A stretch of DNA of 64,000 nucleotides from positions 476,787,657 through 476,851,656 of the forward strand of contig NC_081412.1 in NCBI RefSeq assembly GCF_030272615.1. The letters are read 5' to 3'. Positions 1-11,640 of this stretch are shown here, piece after piece (within the stretch, counting starts at the first letter, position 1; every line of letters begins with the position of its first letter). Under the pieces are notes generated by a model. It ran no database searches, was not told the DNA's origin, and worked only from the letters and a program-made list of their open reading frames with translations. A program made the position numbers and the translations under genes. Source of the stretch: Cryptomeria japonica. Lineage: Eukaryota; Streptophyta; Pinopsida; Cupressales; Cupressaceae.

Positions 1-1298
1 TCACTATAGCCATTTAATAAATAAATCATTTTATTCAATTAAATTCCCCCTATCCACTTTTAATTAAATTCAAATTTAATTAACTAGTTATCCTAAATTA
101 AATAAATCTAATTTATTTAATTACAACCAAATTAAATGAAATTCATTAAATTCAATTAAATCTTATTATCCCTCCATCCACTTGCATTTTCCTACATCTC
201 CCACTTGCCTTCCTAAACCTATTTCTAATTTCTTCTAGACTCTTCTAATTAGCCTAACCCATCTTCTAAACTTTGTCACATCCCTAAGCAAAGGGAGGTC
301 ACTTCTCAAAAACCTCAAAGTCTTTGATAACCATTAAAGGCTTCAAGTCTTCAACCACTTAATTCCCCAAAGTCTTCATAACCATTAATGGTTAACTCAA
401 ACCCTCTTACATGGTTAAAGAATTTCTTTTAACTCAACCTTCATCCAACTCAAGGGTCTCATCAAGTCTTTAATGCTTTGACCATGATTATCTCTTAATC
501 ATTTGCACAAGAATTTATCCTTGGATTAACTCTTAATCTAATGGATAATCTTCACTTAGGCTTGACCCTTACCCTCTAGATAACCATAAGGTCTTCTAAG
601 GCATTTAATGCCTCCAACCCCTTCTCTCAACCCAACCCTATGTTGACACTTGTCACCATTTCATTGGTGCAAATTGCAAACATGGATCCCCAACTTTCAA
701 ACTCAACCCTTGATCAACTCTTTCAATCCTGACCATCCATTGCCCTGTTTTTGCTATAAATAGAGCTCTCATTCCTCCATTTTGAAGGAGATCACACAAG
801 TTTGTAGTATCATACTTATGCTCAAATACATTCAAACTTTTATTTCATATATGCTCATCATTTTAGCCTCCCTTTTCAATAGGAATTAATCTAAATATGC
901 ATGTTTAGAGTATGTTCCTTATCATTTAGCTTAAATCATGAACTAATATAGTATGCTAGGATAGTTTGTTTACTAACCTTGTCATCTTATAGTTAGTTTA
1001 TTGCATTTCTAGAATCATGCATAGCTTAGGATGCATCTCATATTAAAACCAACAAAAAGCATCCCTCGTTCTTGCATTTGCCATCCCTAAACCATTTTGC
1101 TCAGTGATCTGAGAGCAAAAACATTGGTTTGAGGGACCGTGTAAGATAGAGAACCATGGGACCCACCTTGGGAAGCTGAGTGATACTTCATTACTCTATA
1201 GCTTGCACCAATAAGTTCTGTGTGTGTGTGAGCAAGGCTCCCTAGAGCTCCGTTTTTCGCATTTTGAGTTCTATCGACCCACTTTTCCCGCATACATC
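1..1298 (+). repeat. 3' part of a Ty3/gypsy-type LTR, cut by the window edge
   Basis: This AT-rich stretch is a diverged reverse-complement relative of the LTR at 44566-46099. Both share the CTATAAATAGAGCTC promoter block, the GCATCCCTCGTTCTTGCA block (about 1059 here) and the CCATGGGACC block (about 1154). The 5' end lies outside the window. The 3' end lacks about 60 bp compared with the other copy, and the sequence changes abruptly to copia gag at about 1298. It holds no reading frame of its own. Its internal region would lie beyond the junction and is not seen. The homology is read by eye, so the exact ends are approximate. Confidence 0.75.
755..762 (+). promoter_or_regulatory. TATA box of the gypsy LTR
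   Basis: TATAAATA sits in a GC-balanced pocket of the LTR. The same box with the same flanks (TATAAATAGAGCTCTC) occurs on the minus strand at 45123-45130 in the second copy. Conservation in two diverged copies supports a U3 promoter; activity is inferred. Confidence 0.65.
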
Positions 1299-1299
1299 A

Positions 1300-1754
1300 G
1301 GTAATGAACATAACAATAGCATGCAACACTCTTCTTCCTAAATGGACACACCAATAGAAGTTAACTGTGCAAGAACCATGTTGAATGCATTCAAGTGGCC
1401 TGCCAATGGTGTTCTTGCATCCATCTTCAGAGAGTACAACTTCTTCCTCAAGAAACTTTTATTCACCATGGACTTGCCTTGATAAATATCTCCCAACTTA
1501 TTCCAGATAAGATGTGCAGTCTTCTCCTCATGGATGTTTAATAGAACATAATCAGCAAGACACAGCCTGATTAGACCCCTTGCCTTCCGATCGGCTAATT
1601 CTCAATCCTCTTGCTTCATGCCTGTAGGTTTCTGCGCAAACATCGCAATCCAAAGGTCTTGGTTGACCAACAAGTCTTCCATCTTGAGTTTCCATAGTTC
1701 AAAACTGGAACCATTAAATTTCTCCATGTCTATGCGACCTAAGGTGCTCGCCAT
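1300..1754 (-). pseudogene. Ty1/copia gag, N-terminal part, broken
   Basis: The minus-strand frame begins MASTLGRIDMEKFNGSSF at 1754 and continues with WKLKMEDLLVNQDLWIA, the usual start of plant copia gag (UBN2/Retrotran_gag type). Two in-frame stops interrupt it, at 1602-1604 and 1338-1340, but the frame otherwise holds to about 1300 and ends near CSLPD, a motif typical of these gags. Gag would form the virus-like particle. It lies just downstream, on the minus strand, of a PBS (1858-1869) and LTR (from 1872), as expected for the 5' end of a copia element. The rest of gag-pol is missing because the gypsy LTR abuts at 1298. Confidence 0.85.
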
Positions 1755-1857
1755 ATTAACTTGTAAAACAAACAAGTAGACACTCTGCAAGACTCCCACT
1801 GAAACATAACTGACACAAAAACTAACCCTACCCAACAAGGATAACAAAATGGGCCAA

Positions 1858-1869
1858 GCTCTGATACCA
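1858..1869 (-). other. Primer binding site (initiator Met tRNA type)
   Basis: On the minus strand this reads TGGTATCAGAGC, the standard plant copia PBS complementary to the 3' end of initiator tRNA-Met. It lies two or three bases inside the LTR end at 1872 and 104 bp upstream of the gag start. Confidence 0.9.
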
Positions 1870-1871
1870 CT

Positions 1872-3330
1872 TGTAAGGAAAGCACAGTGCGGAAATGCCT
1901 TCCTAATGTCAATTAGCAGAGGAGATCATACGAGAATGCAGTTTAAAACTTTTACAGAACGTTAAGGATAACCTAGACAAAACACATAGAATCAACACAG
2001 AGACAAAACACCAAGAATTACGTGGGAAAACCCTTTCGGGAAAAAACCCACCACCAATAGTTGAAACACTTTATTTCCAGTAAATGAATTTACAATAAAG
2101 TTTCAGTCTACAACTACAGGTATTTGTTCTTGAATTCTCATGAACTAGACTCTACAATCGACATATGATATTCGTCATACACCATAGTTATCCAATGGCT
2201 ACATATATCAGATTGTCGATAGTTCATTTAAGCAAGTGCACCAACGGTTTGAAGTCTAACCATCTGCGTCAGTCTGCATTCATGAGAAACACAATATCCC
2301 ACATGCCCCAGGAAGTTGGGTCAGTTCGTATTCATATATACCAACAAGACCATCTTCAGTGTCCAAGTGTTTATCTTTTGGACTTTGGTTTGAGCGCACA
2401 CCCATAGTCAGTCTCTACTCCATCGGTCATCAGAAAGACCATAAAAGCATTGCTCTGATCTCCTGATGAACCAGTGACTCCACTAATGTGGCTCTAAACA
2501 GATCGACTCCATCTTGTCAACCCGATCACCGATATTAACCCGATCACCAAAGGCAAACTCATTGAGTATCGATGTAACAAATAACCAGTTCTCTCGATCT
2601 TCGATAATACCCCGATCATCGAAGGCAATTTCATCGGGTCATCAACAAGACAACCAAACAGTCCCGATCATCTGATCTCCCTTGATCTCTTTCTGCGCTC
2701 TGCCACGTGGCACCCCTTTGTTGGCTTTGGGGTCCTTGCCTTGACACCTTAGCATGACCTCACTAACCGCCTAGAATGAAAGCTCTTCTTTGTCGCTGGG
2801 TCGCGATGGAAAGTCTAACGGGCAATTTCCCATCGCGACCTATCGACCACCATTAGATCTTCTGCGATCATCGTCTGATCATCTACGATATGCTCAACCT
2901 TTCACTCGCCTTGGCCACTCACTTATGCGACATGTCACTTCCTGATTGGCTCTGGTTTCCCTGTCCTGCCACCTTAGCATGACCTCACTAAACCGCCAGA
3001 ATGAAGCTCTTCTTTGTCGCTGGGTCGCAATGGATATTCTATCGAGCAGTTTCCCATCACGACCTAATGACCACAGTTGGATCAACCTTGATCTGCTCAA
3101 CCATTATCTCACCTGAGCTGCTCTCTTGCCGAGCCCCACCACTTGGTCACCAAGCCGTGATGGATAACGTTCGTGCATCTCGCCATTGCAGTATAGCGAC
3201 AGTCGTTGATCATCTCGGACTTGCTCACCTGATAGCCGATCACAAGAAGAGGGTTCCATTGGTCCATCGACAAGATTCACACCGACAACTGTTCCATCGG
3301 GATAGGTTACTCCAATCAGTTTGAACACAA
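1872..3330 (-). repeat. 5' LTR of the minus-strand copia element (outer end approximate)
   Basis: The inner end is set by the PBS: the plus strand reads TGTAAGGAAAGC from 1872, so the LTR ends in ..CTTACA on its own strand. At 2013-2055 it carries the conserved copia-LTR block that on the minus strand reads TTTTTTCCC, then GAAA, then GGGTTTTCCCACGT. The segment holds an imperfect 225-bp tandem duplication (2704-3155). The outer boundary is a guess; no target duplication was found. Confidence 0.55.
2704..3155. repeat. Imperfect ~225-bp tandem duplication inside the LTR
   Basis: The block ACCTTAGCATGACCTCACTA occurs at 2746 and again at 2971, and CTCTTCTTTGTCGCTGGGTC at about 2782 and 3007, giving a constant offset of 225 bp. 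Similarity extends upstream to 2704 and 2930. The second copy decays after about 3090. Confidence 0.8.
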
Positions 3331-4092
3331 GTCAAGTTAATTCGAGGCACATTTCCAATAGTCAAATCCAAGGGTGTAATACTTGAAAATGGGTGAACAC
3401 TATATGTGCATTATGATTCTACCCAGGCTACTATCCTATGTTGACATAATTTATCGTAGTAAAGAAAAATGCAAGAAAGTAATTACTTAAGATTATGATG
3501 ACTAAAAATGAAATGTTATAGAAATAACAAGTACAATGAAAACAAAACATGACAATAGGAATAATTATAACAAAGACATCTATAGTTAACACTTACACTA
3601 TTTTAATGAAAGGAACACTGCTACTACATGATAACAATTTTAATTAAATTACTATGCTACAACTGCATGGAATCTAACCCTGAATTAAAGATATCTAATT
3701 AAAATTCATAAATAGAACTTTGAGTTATATTACCTCAAGTGCCCCGCCTTGGGTAAGGCACTCTTCGAATGATCAACAAAATCAAATGATTACTTCAGCA
3801 AATATATTGCCATTCATATTCAAAAGGCATATATGCTACTTCTTACAAACTTGTACTAAAAAAAGAGATGTTATAAGATATTAACATTTATAGGTTTGAA
3901 TTGGATTCATATATAGTCCTCAATCTAATGATTCTCTATAACTAACTAGGACATGTTGCTCAAATGTAGGAAGAGATTTATTAACATGTAAGGAAAGCGT
4001 AAAATATATAAGAGTTCTAATATGAATAAAACTCATAATCATATCAAAATATAAATGTTCACTTCCAATAACATAAAAAATCATTAAATAAC
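3331..4092. other. Gene-free AT-rich sequence
   Basis: I see no reading frame, repeat array or recognisable LTR here. Together with 5411-5584 it is the target into which the solo LTR at 4098-5405 inserted. It may be part of an older element, but nothing identifies it. Confidence 0.5.
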
Positions 4093-4097
4093 ACTTT

Positions 4098-5405
4098 TGT
4101 TGAACAAACCAAAATACTAAGAGGGGAGAGGGGGGTGAATCGGTATTTTATTTAAATTGTAAAACTGAAACAGATAATATGTTGATCTTAACTTAATATT
4201 AATTATCCTTGAAATGAAACACAAAAATGAACTACATAACATAGCCACATAAGAGACACCAACGATTTTTATACATGGAAAACCCAATAAGGGAAAAACC
4301 ATGGAGAGGTTTAACTCTCAAGATAATATAACTAGTTATACAAGATTACAAAAATAGGCTCACTGTTGGAGGGCTCATTGCCTGGAGAGCTCATTGCTCA
4401 GATACAATCGACTTACTGCCAAAAGGAGTGAATTGAGAAAATTGCATCTACCCATGCATGAAATTAGTTTCAGTTAAAGCTCTAACAATATACTTACTGC
4501 TTGCAACTGATCCAGTTAAGAACCATTGTAAAACACTTCACCAACTCATTGCACCAATATGCTCTTACTGAACACAACTCTTTGAATTTGTTGTTTACCA
4601 CATTAATCCTTCGCTCATCTTCACAACATAATCAATCCAAGTCATCTCTGAGATACTTTACAAAAGAACATTTTTAATGATCAGGATACACACTACAATC
4701 AATGAAGTTGAACACCAATATAAGTATTCAAAGCCGACCAATCCAGAAATGAACATATCCTTGAAGTACCAAAACAACACACTACCAAAATGCCGCAATT
4801 ACCAGAGCATAAAATGAAACAATTGGATCATAGCTAAGACCAAAAATTTTGGGGCACAACAATTACGGGCCAAATCAACATTACATGATTCAAAACGTGA
4901 ACAATAAATCATCAAGCAAATATCACCAAAAATCAAAGGAAACCAGAGAGAATCGAAGCATAAGAATCCACTCATCACAACATATCTGAACATACAACTA
5001 ATGCACGACATACAAAGAATAGCTTCTGGAGTACAAGACTAAATGTCACAACCAACACCAAAAAACTCTCATCCAGATACTTATATCCTCATAATTTCGG
5101 AGTAATAATCATATAAAAAACTGTGAGAGCAACACTCAACAATCAATAGTAACAACACCAACAACAACAAGGATTTGCAATATGTAACATACATACCTAT
5201 CTTCCATTGTTCTACATATATACCTATCTTCCATTGTTCTACATACATACCTATCTTCCATCGTTCTGTATACATACCTATCTTCCATTGTTCTACAACT
5301 CAACATATACAATATCTCATACCAATCCTATATCACACACCAATATTGACCAATCTGGATCATGAGATTTGACATCAATAACAACTCGGATAAGTAATTC
5401 CAACA
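4098..5405 (-). mobile_element. Copia-type solo LTR with perfect target duplication
   Basis: The plus-strand ends are TGTTGAACAAACC and ..AATTCCAACA, giving a TGTTG/CAACA terminal inverted repeat. The 5-bp target duplication ACTTT lies at 4093-4097 and 5406-5410. Near its 3' end (low coordinates) the minus strand reads CACCCCCCCTCTCCCCTC, and at 4265-4300 it has the TTTTTCCC..GGGTTTTCCATG block seen in the other copia LTRs of this window. There is no PBS or polypurine tract beside either end, so this is a solo LTR left by LTR-LTR recombination. It contains a 27-bp minisatellite (5187-5294). Confidence 0.9.
5187..5294. repeat. 27-bp minisatellite, four copies
   Basis: Four adjoining units start at 5187, 5214, 5241 and 5268. 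Each contains ACCTATCTTCCATYGTTCT, with one to three changes between units. It lies inside the solo LTR, close to its 5' (U3) end. Confidence 0.95.
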
Positions 5406-5584
5406 ACTTTTGCAAGTGGTTGCTCATGTCATCGAAGAAGTTCAAAGGTAAGTAGCATTATACAACAATTCAGGTTGATTGGACTAGCTATTGATTAGTT
5501 CAAGGTAAGTTCTATCTTTGCTACAAGAAGCTACAAAGTATTGGTTGCATGAACAACTTCAACCATCTTGATTGAAATGTTGTT

Positions 5585-6420
<836 letters not shown>

Positions 6421-6659
6421 TTGAGGTCATGAATTTAATTTTCAGTATAGCTTGTTTTAATTTTAATTTTGATGCATTGTGAATTCATATTCTATTGGTT
6501 TTTTTAGGTTATTTTGCATATAACTGGGTTTCATGGTTGCTAATGGTTCTTTGCAAGTTTTCCTGATGTATCTGCAACATTTTTTATTAACCCAACGTGA
6601 AGACATGGTTTTAAATTCTGACAAATTTGTGAGTCTTAATGATTGCAAGTTTTGGTGGC

Positions 6660-6846
6660 ACATTTGAAGAATTTAGTGATGCAATGATTATTGTTTTAAT
6701 TTCTAATGCAATTGTTTTGCATTTTAACGTATTTACTTCTATGTCTAACACAATTGTTGCTAAATCTAACGCATTTGGCTAGTTAAAATGACTTAATTGG
6801 CAAAAGTTTACATGTGACCTATTTGATTGTAAACTTAACACATTTT
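6660..6846 (+). repeat. Degenerate 21-bp array, core TAACRCAWTTG
   Basis: Core motifs of the form gcaatt, gtattt, acaatt, gcattt start at 6660, 6681, 6708, 6729, 6750, 6771, 6793, 6819 and 6840. Most steps are exactly 21 bp (others 22, 26, 27). The best units are CTAACACAATTGTTGCT and TCTAACGCATTTGGCT. The unit at about 6745 nearly matches CCAACACAATTGTTAG in the array at 10360-10677, so the two arrays are related. Confidence 0.65.
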
Positions 6847-6968
6847 TTTCACTACAAACTTCAATTTGTTGGTTTAATAAACAATAATGAATCAATTTCA
6901 TTAAGGGTTGCATGGATTAATTTTGCAATCTAGAATAATTTTCATGACAAATTGAACAAACAATTTTA

Positions 6969-7172
6969 AATCTAGTTTAATTAGGTGGTAAACGAATCAT
7001 AATCTAGCCTAATTGGCATAATAAATTGAACAAACTTTCACAATCTAATCTAATCAGGTGGTAAATGAATCAAATATAGCTTAAATAGGTGGTGAATGGA
7101 TCAAATTCAACCTAATTAGGCAGAAAATGGATCTATTTTATAATCTAGCCTAATTAGGGGTTTTTTAATCGA
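6969..7172 (+). repeat. Degenerate ~32-bp tandem repeat
   Basis: Units begin AATCTAGCCTAATTAGG or close variants at 6969, 7001, 7042, 7073, 7104 and 7142 (steps 32, 41, 31, 31, 38). Several continue with TGGTAAATGAATCAAA. It follows the 21-bp array directly and has no coding potential. Confidence 0.7.
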
Positions 7173-7969
7173 ATTCTCACAACCTAGAGATCCATTTCAT
7201 AAAAAATAAAAAATCAATTGGCTTAAATGAATGTAATCTTACAATTAAATATTTTTTGGTCAAAATTTGATTGTTTTTCTAGTTTGCAAATATGTGTGAT
7301 GCATCTATCAATAAACCCACTGCATATATTTCTAAGTCCACCACAACACATGATTTTTGCCATCCATCTGTTTGGTAAAATCAAAGGGTAAAATTGATTA
7401 TGTTCAAGTTAGTTTTTTTAGTTATTTTAATTCTTATATCAAATGGTTTTTGTTACTGAAGGTTTGTTCAAATTTGTGGTGATCATGGCGTGAAGGTCAT
7501 TGATATCAAATCACTAATTCATTTCTTGCAAGATGCCACCAAAGATAATATTTCAAATAGAGTGGTTGAGTTTTTTACATTAAATCACACTTCAATTTTT
7601 ATAATGGAATGAACAATTGCTTGAGTGTCTTGTGTGCTTACACGTCTGTCAGTGACAAAAACCTCAAAATTTTCACAGTCATGGCAATTGCAAACTGAAA
7701 TTAGAAAATAATTGCACTTAACTCCTAATTACAGATTATTTTCCCCAATCCAACAAAATTGCGTGATTATGTATCTTCACCGTTGAAATTATGGAAAATA
7801 GAATTCACTTGTACTTTATCCAGATTAAAGAGACATAAACTAATTGCTTAAATGTTATAATTAGAAAAATCAAAGAGTCAAACACTGGAAAGAATTATGA
7901 GATAGAAAAGAAGAAGAGAGATCACGCTTGATAACAGAGTTCACTCAATTAGAGCTACGTCTCCAGGTC
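7173..7969. other. Gene-free AT-rich sequence
   Basis: No sustained reading frame, PBS or LTR end is visible. It links the repeat arrays upstream with the 421-bp duplication downstream and is probably leader or LTR sequence of an old element. Confidence 0.4.
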
Positions 7970-8815
7970 CGCTTCTCAACGAGGAACCTCTTTATTAATG
8001 ATGCCAAGTAATTACGGCTTTTGTACATCACTCAAGCTTTAGTCCTGCACCAAAATATCTCACAGTCTCTATTTTGCACCTAAAGTCACCTTCTTACACT
8101 CCTGCTTATTTTAGAATTTTGCCTCATAACCCAATTACAAAGGAAAACATTACAAAATGACAATGATTTTGTGCTTGGAAAAAATCCTCCCAATTGACTA
8201 ATTCTCCTCAAGAGAATTTCTTGTCAAAATTCACTTCAATGAAAAATCAAACACCTTCACCCCCCCTTTATACATAAAAATATGCCTTAGTAAGGCCTAA
8301 CCATCAAAACAACAATATAACCCCCTTACAACCAATTTCCCTTATTTTACAAATAAAACAATAACAATCCCCATCAAAAACCATTTTAACCGCTTCTCAA
8401 CAAGGAACCGCTTTATTAATGATGCCAAGAAATTACGGCTTTTGTACATCACCCAAGATTTAGTCTTGCACCATAATCTTTCATAGTCTCTATTTTGCAC
8501 CTAAAGTCACCTTCTTACTCTCTTGCTTAGGTTAGGCTTCAATTTTGCCTCATATCCCAATTACAAAGGAAAATATTACAAAATGACAATGACTTTGTGC
8601 TTGGAAAAAATCCTCCCAATTGACTAATTCTCTTCAAGAGAATTTCTTGTCAAAAATCAATTCAATAAAAAATCAAAAACGTTCACCCCCCCTTTATACA
8701 TAAAAATATGCCTTAATAAGGCCTAACCATCAAAACAACAATATAACCCCCTTACAATCAATTTCCCTTATTTTACAAATAAAACAATAACAATCTCCAT
8801 TAAAAACCATTTTAA
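7970..8815. repeat. Tandem duplication of a 421-bp unit
   Basis: Copy 1 is 7970-8390 and copy 2 is 8391-8815. Both begin CGCTTCTCAACRAGGAACC and end ..ACCATTTTAA. The copies are highly similar over the whole length, with scattered substitutions and short indels, and abut without spacer. Each includes CACCCCCCCTTTATAC near its middle. No reading frame is preserved in either. Confidence 0.95.
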
Positions 8816-10340
8816 TTTGTTTTTTAAGCCCTTATCATTTTCCATTCACGAGCTATATTGGTTTTGGGAGTTTGCTTTTATTCATTAGATTTTTGTCTTT
8901 TATTTAATAACCATTAAAGGTTATTTATTTATAAATTGTTTTAAATGGCTTAATTGTTGTTTTGTTAATTTTTATGAGATTTGCATTTAAATCCCATAAA
9001 ATCTTGGGATCCCACAAAATCTGATTGGAATCCCACAAAAATGGATTTTGTGAAATAAAATAAACCTCCACCACTTTATTTCTTAAATATAAAGTATGGA
9101 GTAGTGGTACCTAAATTTAGGGGGATCCACATTTTTGCCACATCACCTACACATGACACATCAACATCTAGTCAACTACCAAGTGTCAAGCCATGTCATC
9201 ATTTTGACTAAGTTTGACCAAAACTTTGTCTGGTCATAACTTCCACATACGGACTCGGATTTGGTCCGTTCAAAATGCGTCAAAAAGCTCTCGTCAAGCT
9301 CTATGTGATGGAACTAGTAGAGAAATTTTCCATGATCATCAATTTTTTTGTTTGACCATCTTTGACCACATATTGACCAAATTTTGACCAAGCATAACTC
9401 CAGCATACAACCTCCTTTTGACGTGGTTCAAGTTGCACCAGGATCATGTCTACAAGATCTTTCCAATGATGCAGGTTCTATTGGATTTATGAGATTGTGA
9501 AATTTTTTGACGTTTTTGGATCCTCCTGGATCAATTAGGTGGACCCAAACTGTTATGCATATATCATCTCCCCTTGCCTTTGTGGATCTGGGGTGCATGA
9601 GAAACACATAATGACACCCACATTTTTGTTTTTAGTAAGAGACATTCTTGATGAATTCATCACCTCAGGGTTTGATGTCAAGTAAATAATCTCCAGTAGG
9701 CTATATAAAGGGACAAAAGTGAAAGCTTGAGTCCAATTCTATTAGGAGGTGGGCAGGTGTGTCCTTTGTGTTCCTTGGTGATACAAGATGCATTGGGCGA
9801 GGAACCAAGTCTGATTAAAAAATCTTGATAAACATATATTGGGTCTCCATGTCCTAGCCCTACTCTAGTATTCTTGGAGCCCTTACTACGAGCCATTGTT
9901 ATTTAGAGGCCAACCTTTGTAATTGTTTGATTGGTTGAAGGTATGTGGATTGTACCTCGTAGATAATCCTCATGTAACTCCCTTAGTAAGGAAAAAAATC
10001 CTCAGTTCATAAGATCTGCAAACCTTTAGAGTAAGAGGAAAGGTGAACCAGTAGTCAGTTGATCTTACGCTACCGAGCCTGTGCCACCATACCTCTATCT
10101 AACAACTATGGATATGCATTTTTCTGCAAGAGCTTCAATCAAGTAGTATTGGTTCCCTTTAGTACTAGGTTGTAAATGTTTCTAACTATTTTCAATGTAA
10201 ATACTAGTGTATTTTTTTTACAAATTCAAGCTAATCTAGGACACTAGTCTCACTTTGGTTATTAGAGTCAACAACCATACTTTCTACTTTGTCTTATGAT
10301 TATTTGTAAATTCAATTTGATAAAAAAACCTAAGATTTAA
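8816..10340 (+). repeat. LTR-like noncoding segment with a promoter
   Basis: The segment has no reading frame but has an LTR-like order: AT-rich sequence, a block rich in TTGACCA words (about 9210-9400), a strong TATA box at 9702 and a transcribed-looking region beyond. It precedes a 21-bp leader array (10360) and a gypsy gag (12719) in the same orientation, so it may be the 5' LTR of that element. The ends and the PBS were not located. Confidence 0.4.
9702..9710 (+). promoter_or_regulatory. Candidate TATA box
   Basis: GGCTATATAAAGGGAC is a strong plant TATA context in otherwise noncoding sequence, followed at a suitable distance by a purine-rich start region. Its role as an LTR promoter is inferred from position only. 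Confidence 0.5.
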
Positions 10341-10359
10341 ATAAAATTTTCAATCACCA

Positions 10360-10677
10360 CAGCTATTCCTAAACATAAAACAATTGATCCTAAAACCAAT
10401 GCAATTGACTGTAAACATGATGCAACTACCTTAGGAAAAACTTCAAAACTAGGTCATGAAATTCTGCAATGTAATTGAACAATCTTGTGACACAAGTGAA
10501 GCAATTAGTGATGCAACTATCTATGGGTCCAACACAATTGTTAGATCCATTAATGAATTTGACAATAAACCCTAGACAATTGGTTGTTGAAACTAGGGTT
10601 CTAAATCAAAACCAAAAGGATCAACAAACTAAACTATCAAATCATTAAGACCACTGCAACTGTCTAAAAACAATGTT
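10360..10677 (+). repeat. Degenerate 21-bp array, core GCAATTG
   Basis: Core words CAGCTA, CAATTG, CAATTG, CAACTA start at 10360, 10381, 10402 and 10423, exactly 21 bp apart. After a phase slip, further cores sit at 10472, 10493, 10514, 10535, 10556 and 10577, again 21 bp apart. Later units (10658, 10671) are out of phase. The array lies about 2 kb upstream of the gypsy gag and in its orientation. Confidence 0.65.
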
Positions 10678-11640
10678 GGAATTCATAGGCTTAGGTTTAG
10701 CACCTTAGGTTAGAATTGATCTTAGTCAAAATAATTCATCAGGTCTTTCGCTTTAAAGTTGCATTTAGATCAAGTTCAATCTTCAACATAGACCAACATT
10801 CTTAGCCTATGTTTGCATTTGTCATAACTTAAGTTTCATTTAGATCAAATCCTTGCATCTTAAGTCTCTAGTCTTCCATTTCATTCTTTGCATTCATAAA
10901 TTTCATTCTCAAAGTCCAAAATGATTTTGAAAAGATTGGAGAACAAATCTTGAGTCATATGTTTAGTGAGAAAATATTGACCTTATTGTCCTTTCATCAA
11001 TTCCATCAACAAGTCAAACTTGTAGCTCAATATTCTAGTGAAGAGGGAGACTTTATCAATTTCATCTTTGTGAGGACTAGATTGCCTTTAGATCACTTTA
11101 TCTTTGTTGTCATAGACATTGATCACAAAACGTTTTTAAAAATCTAAAAAATATAGAATTGCATTTGGCATCCTTAGTTGCATCCCAAACATTTAAAAAA
11201 ATCCCCAAAACATAGGATTGTATTTGTCATCCTTAGTTGCATCCCAAAATTGTCAAAAATCTCAAAAACATAGGACTTCATTCCTTTAGTTTCAATTTTG
11301 AATCTCAAGGTCTCAAAGTCCCAAAAATTAAAATTGCATTGTCTTAGTTGCATTTTTATTTGTCAAAACCTGAAAAATATCCAAAAACACCAGCTCAAGT
11401 TGCATTTTCATTGTCAAAACTAAAAAATCCCCAAAACATAGCATAATATAGGTGCATTATCATAGGTTCATTTCCAAGAATTTCCAAAAACTCAAAATAA
11501 AAAAATAAATAAAAAGCCCAAGAAAATCCAAAAATAAGTATTGAATCCCACATGGTAGAAACATGGTCTAAAGTTAGGAAGAAAATAGACCAACCTATGT
11601 TCAATCCTTTTGACACAATGGAGCTAGGTTCACCTTCAAG
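10678..11640. other. Gene-free leader region with a ~58-bp degenerate repeat
   Basis: No reading frame is convincing. From 11159 to about 11450 units beginning TTGCATT or close variants start at 11159, 11218, 11276, 11334 and 11400 (steps 59, 58, 58, 66). Each contains runs like TTAGTTGCATCCCAAA and AAAATCCCCAAAACATA. This is another tandem array in the presumed leader of the downstream gypsy element. Confidence 0.55.

Noticed and set aside
1858-1869. tRNA gene
   Set aside because: The tRNA-complementary word is only 12 bases and lies next to an LTR; it is a primer binding site. No cloverleaf sequence was seen in the window.
5081-5372. Repetitive open frames on both strands
   Set aside because: They translate the 27-bp minisatellite, whose unit is a multiple of 3; low-complexity shadow.
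9678-9896. Minus-strand frame starting MARSKGSKNTRVGLG
   Set aside because: Short, single frame, in LTR-like sequence with a promoter on the other strand; no family resemblance.
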